From JAWXTS01 sp044433305 (lineage in GTDB: Bacteria > Bacteroidota > Bacteroidia > Bacteroidales > Rikenellaceae), in the NCBI GenBank assembly GCA_044433305.1, contig JAWXTS010000037.1, forward strand, positions 1-15,842: DNA of 15,842 bases. Direction: 5' to 3'. A model generated the notes under the pieces. That model saw only the letters and a program-made list of their open reading frames with translations. It was not told the DNA's origin and ran no database searches. A program made the translations under genes and the position numbers. Positions 13,402-15,842 of the stretch are shown here, one piece after another (positions within the stretch are counted from its first letter, which is position 1; each line of letters starts with the position of its first letter).

Positions 13402-15183
13402 CTATTTCTTTTTGCTCTCAAGTTGTTTAATGTGCTCGTCGATGTTAAAGTCCGTGTACCCGTTGTCTATGGCTTTTTGCCAGTATGTGGTGGCCATAAA
13501 CTCCTGCCCCAGCGCGTAGAGTATATCTCCATAGTGGATATATAGCTCGTTGCTGCTACCTCTATCCAGAGAGATGGCCAGGCGCATAAAGGTTTGGGCT
13601 TGCTCATATTCTCCTAGCTTGTATAGTATCCATGCCTGAGTGTCTAGGTATGTTGGGTTGTTTGGTTCAAGCTCATTGACCTTGCTACTCATTTCTAGAG
13701 CTAGGTTAAGGTCTCTGTCGTAAACCGATAGGTAGTAGCTGTAATTATTCAACACAAGCACGTTGAGACTATCATATTTAAGAGCCTTTTTGTATGAGTT
13801 TATCGACTTCTTGTTTTCTCCCATTGTTTGGTATATGTCGCCCATGTAGCCATAAATAGTGCTCGCTATCGAGTCGTTCTCGGCATATTTTACGGCTTTA
13901 GAAAGCTCTGCTATGGCCATCTCATTATTACCCATATATTGATGTACGCTGGCTCGCTGAAGGTAGAGGCTGCAATTCTTTGGATAGCTTTCGAGTGCCA
14001 TGGCCGAGTACTTATCCACCGAATCCACTCTGTTGGCGTATGTCTCAAGCTCGATAATACTTTTGTATATGTGTAGGCTATTATCGGTTTCTAGCATGCG
14101 CTTATATATGTCTGATGCTTGGTCTAGCTTTCCTATGGCCAGAAGGTGGGAAACATACAACTGGGTTGCCTCGATAGATTCGGGGTGTATGTTGGTTATG
14201 GTCGATGCTATATTGTTTACCTCAAATAGATACTGTTGGTATAGCTCTCTCTTCTTAATATGGTAGTCGAATATCTCGATTTTGCTCTTTACATCAAACG
14301 ATTTTATCTCCATAAGCTTGAATATAGTGTTCAGAAAGGCCTTGGTGTCGTTTTTGATGTTAGCGTAATAGTTACACATGGATAACAGGATGTTGACTTC
14401 CTCTGGATTTACCCTCAGTGCTTTGTTGTATGAGTCCATTGCCAGCGAGTCTTTGCCCTGCTGAGCATATAGCTCGGCAAGTTTACGTAGTGTCTCTGTG
14501 TCTGTCGGAAACTCTGAGGCCAAGGTTGCTGCTTCCTCGGTGGCTCGGTCCATAAGATTCAAAGACATGAGGATGTCTAGCTTCTGGGACGAGAATTCGT
14601 AGCTTCTGCCAAAGCGGTTTTGTGCCGAGTCGAGAACCGTTATTGCAGCATAAGGCATGTCCCTTTGTAGGTATATTATGCTGGTAGTCAGGTAGTTCTG
14701 TTGTAGGTCTGGGTTGATGTCGTTGATTTGACCTATAAGATCAAGGACCTTGTCGGCATCATAATTCTGACTATAACTGTATATGGTGAGTAAGAATTGT
14801 TTGTAGGCTATCTCCGTAGAGTCTATTTCTATGGCACGCGTGATATAATCTAGAGATTTCTCTAGATTGGTGTATAACTGGTGCCTTGAAAGCATATATA
14901 GAGACGGCGCATGATTAGGGTTTAGTTCTAAACATTTGAGATACAGGCTAGTAGTACTAATAATCGTACTTGCGTTTGATTCTTCTATCTCCTCTATCAT
15001 AATAGCTTTGGCGTATAGATCGCTAACTATCTGAGCAGTGTCTTTTGGGGGTAGTGTATTTCTGTTGTTTGGTTCGCTAATATGGTCGCTAGAGGGTTTC
15101 GCACTAAAGCTAACCTTTGGCGTAAAGCACACGCCAAAGACCAGCATTAGTATCGTATATATGGTTATCTTAACACGATTCAT
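13402..15183 (-). CDS. Secreted tetratricopeptide-repeat protein
   Basis: A 593-aa protein with an N-terminal signal peptide (MNRVKITIYTILMLVFGVCF then TPKVSFSA, a plausible signal peptidase I site). C19 has no good lipobox, so a periplasmic location is more likely than a lipoprotein. Tandem TPR-like helical pairs fill most of the chain. The clearest are near 230-260 (AELYAQQGKDSLAMDSYNKA), 405-432, 442-470 (GYMGDIYQTMGENKKSINSY), 510-540 (AWILYKLGEYEQAQTFMRLA) and 548-572. TPRs mediate protein-protein contacts; no enzymatic domain is visible. Its position directly upstream of envC, sharing the mRNA, suggests a role in cell-envelope assembly or division. That is inference from context. The pheS stop lies 46 bp upstream on the same strand. 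Confidence 0.9.
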   Translation of the reverse strand: MNRVKITIYTILMLVFGVCFTPKVSFSAKPSSDHISEPNNRNTLPPKDTAQIVSDLYAKAIMIEEIEESNASTIISTTSLYLKCLELNPNHAPSLYMLSRHQLYTNLEKSLDYITRAIEIDSTEIAYKQFLLTIYSYSQNYDADKVLDLIGQINDINPDLQQNYLTTSIIYLQRDMPYAAITVLDSAQNRFGRSYEFSSQKLDILMSLNLMDRATEEAATLASEFPTDTETLRKLAELYAQQGKDSLAMDSYNKALRVNPEEVNILLSMCNYYANIKNDTKAFLNTIFKLMEIKSFDVKSKIEIFDYHIKKRELYQQYLFEVNNIASTITNIHPESIEATQLYVSHLLAIGKLDQASDIYKRMLETDNSLHIYKSIIELETYANRVDSVDKYSAMALESYPKNCSLYLQRASVHQYMGNNEMAIAELSKAVKYAENDSIASTIYGYMGDIYQTMGENKKSINSYKKALKYDSLNVLVLNNYSYYLSVYDRDLNLALEMSSKVNELEPNNPTYLDTQAWILYKLGEYEQAQTFMRLAISLDRGSSNELYIHYGDILYALGQEFMATTYWQKAIDNGYTDFNIDEHIKQLESKKK

Positions 15184-15215
15184 ATTGTCTAACCTATTGT
15201 TTTCTAGCGGTATAT

Positions 15216-15238
15216 GCCTTTAGTGTAGGCTAAAGGGC
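15216..15238 (-). repeat. Short hairpin at the pheS 3' end
   Basis: CCTTTAG (15217-15223) pairs with CTAAAGG (15230-15236) around a 6-nt loop, extendable by a GC pair across one bulged G. The right arm overlaps the pheS stop codon. There is no U-run after the stem in the leftward transcript, so it is at best a weak terminator between pheS and the TPR gene. Confidence 0.35.
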
Positions 15239-15842
15239 TGATTCAAATTGCTGAAGGAAGCGAACGTCATTCTCGAAATATAGACGTAGGTCTTTGACTC
15301 CGAACTTAAGCATAGCGATACGTTCAACACCCATACCAAAGGCGAAACCAGAGTATTCTTTGCTGTCTATGCCTGCTGCCTCAAGCACGTTAGGGTCTAC
15401 CATTCCGCAACCCATAATCTCTAGCCAGCCTGTATATTTGCAGACGTTACATCCCTTGCCGCCACATAGGTTGCACGATACATCGACCTCGGACGATGGC
15501 TCGGTAAATGGGAAGTATGAAGGGCGCATACGTATCTGTGCATTTTCGCCGAACATCTCTTTTGCGAAGTATAGGATGCTTTGTTTCATATCGGCGAACG
15601 AAACGTTTTTGTCTATGTAAAGACCCTCTACTTGGTGGAAGATGCAGTGTGCGCGGTAAGAAATGGCTTCATTTCTAAATACGCGGCCTGGGCAGATAAC
15701 ACGGATAGGGGGTTTTTGAGTCTCCATTGTGCGCACCTGAATAGAGCTGGTGTGAGTGCGAAGTAGGATATCTGGGTTTTTTTCGATGAAGAAAGTATCT
15801 TGCATGTCGCGTGCTGGGTGCTCTGGTGGGAAGTTTAGAGCC
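15230..15842 (-). CDS. pheS: Phenylalanine-tRNA ligase alpha subunit, C-terminal part (truncated by window edge)
   Basis: Catalytic subunit of the heterotetrameric phenylalanyl-tRNA synthetase. The frame is open to the right edge, so the 5' third is missing; 203 codons are visible. The first in-window residues read ALNFPPEHPARDMQDTFF, matching the conserved FPxxHPARDxxDTF block of PheS. This shows that the internal Met at 15805 is not the start. It is followed by class II motif 2 (PGRVFRNEAISYRAHCIFHQ), a Cys-rich stretch (CNLCGGKGCNVCKYTGW), the GCGMVDPNVLEAAG segment and motif 3 (FAFGMGVERIAMLKFG). The chain ends at the usual family C-terminus (DVRFLQQFESAL). pheT is not in the window. Confidence 0.96.
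   Translation of the reverse strand, partial: ALNFPPEHPARDMQDTFFIEKNPDILLRTHTSSIQVRTMETQKPPIRVICPGRVFRNEAISYRAHCIFHQVEGLYIDKNVSFADMKQSILYFAKEMFGENAQIRMRPSYFPFTEPSSEVDVSCNLCGGKGCNVCKYTGWLEIMGCGMVDPNVLEAAGIDSKEYSGFAFGMGVERIAMLKFGVKDLRLYFENDVRFLQQFESAL

Overview
The window looks like chromosomal DNA of a Bacteroidales-type bacterium (phylum Bacteroidota). The evidence is two proteins of families largely confined to this phylum (a DUF4837 lipoprotein and a DUF4290 protein), several TAnnTTTG-type -7 promoter elements, start codons preceded by A/T-rich sequence rather than clear Shine-Dalgarno sites, and the sequence flavour of the housekeeping proteins. Coding DNA is near 45% G+C in a sampled line, while the main gene-free region is near 23%. 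No insertion sequence, phage gene, tRNA, rRNA or CRISPR array was seen.

Layout. At the left edge is the N-terminal part of an oligosaccharide flippase (- strand). Upstream of it lie cysE, ubiX and a small NodB polysaccharide deacetylase, all on the - strand and closely spaced, so probably one operon transcribed leftwards. A 43-bp gap with face-to-face promoters separates the deacetylase from a + strand DUF4837 lipoprotein. Convergent to that is a sigma-54 activator with a degenerate receiver domain and no C-terminal DNA-binding domain. It diverges from a DUF4290 gene whose 229-bp upstream region carries three identical 9-mers spaced 33 and 66 bp. A perfect 17-bp stem terminator then separates DUF4290 from convergent nadA.

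Upstream of nadA is about 567 bp of very A/T-rich DNA without a convincing gene, holding several DnaA-box-like 9-mers. To its right every gene is on the - strand. In transcription order these are pheS (partial, right edge), then a tightly packed TPR-protein / envC / ybeY / mnmG block whose genes abut or overlap by 4 bp, then thiC, then mrp.

The most striking element is a pair of perfect TGTTCCACGTGGAACA palindromes, 38 bp apart centre to centre, in the 91-bp mnmG-thiC gap. They match the ParB-binding parS consensus. A third near-consensus parS-like site is embedded in the conserved VPRET codons of ubiX, 8.5 kb away. Together with mnmG (often origin-linked in bacteria) and the A/T-rich region 2.8 kb from the pair, this suggests an origin-proximal, ParB-loaded chromosome segment. 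That is inference and needs whole-genome GC skew and ParB-binding data.

Functional threads: sulfur assimilation (CysE), prenyl-FMN synthesis (UbiX), NAD and thiamine synthesis by Fe-S enzymes (NadA, ThiC) next to the Fe-S carrier Mrp/ApbC, tRNA and rRNA maturation (MnmG, YbeY), cell-wall separation (EnvC), and translation (PheS).
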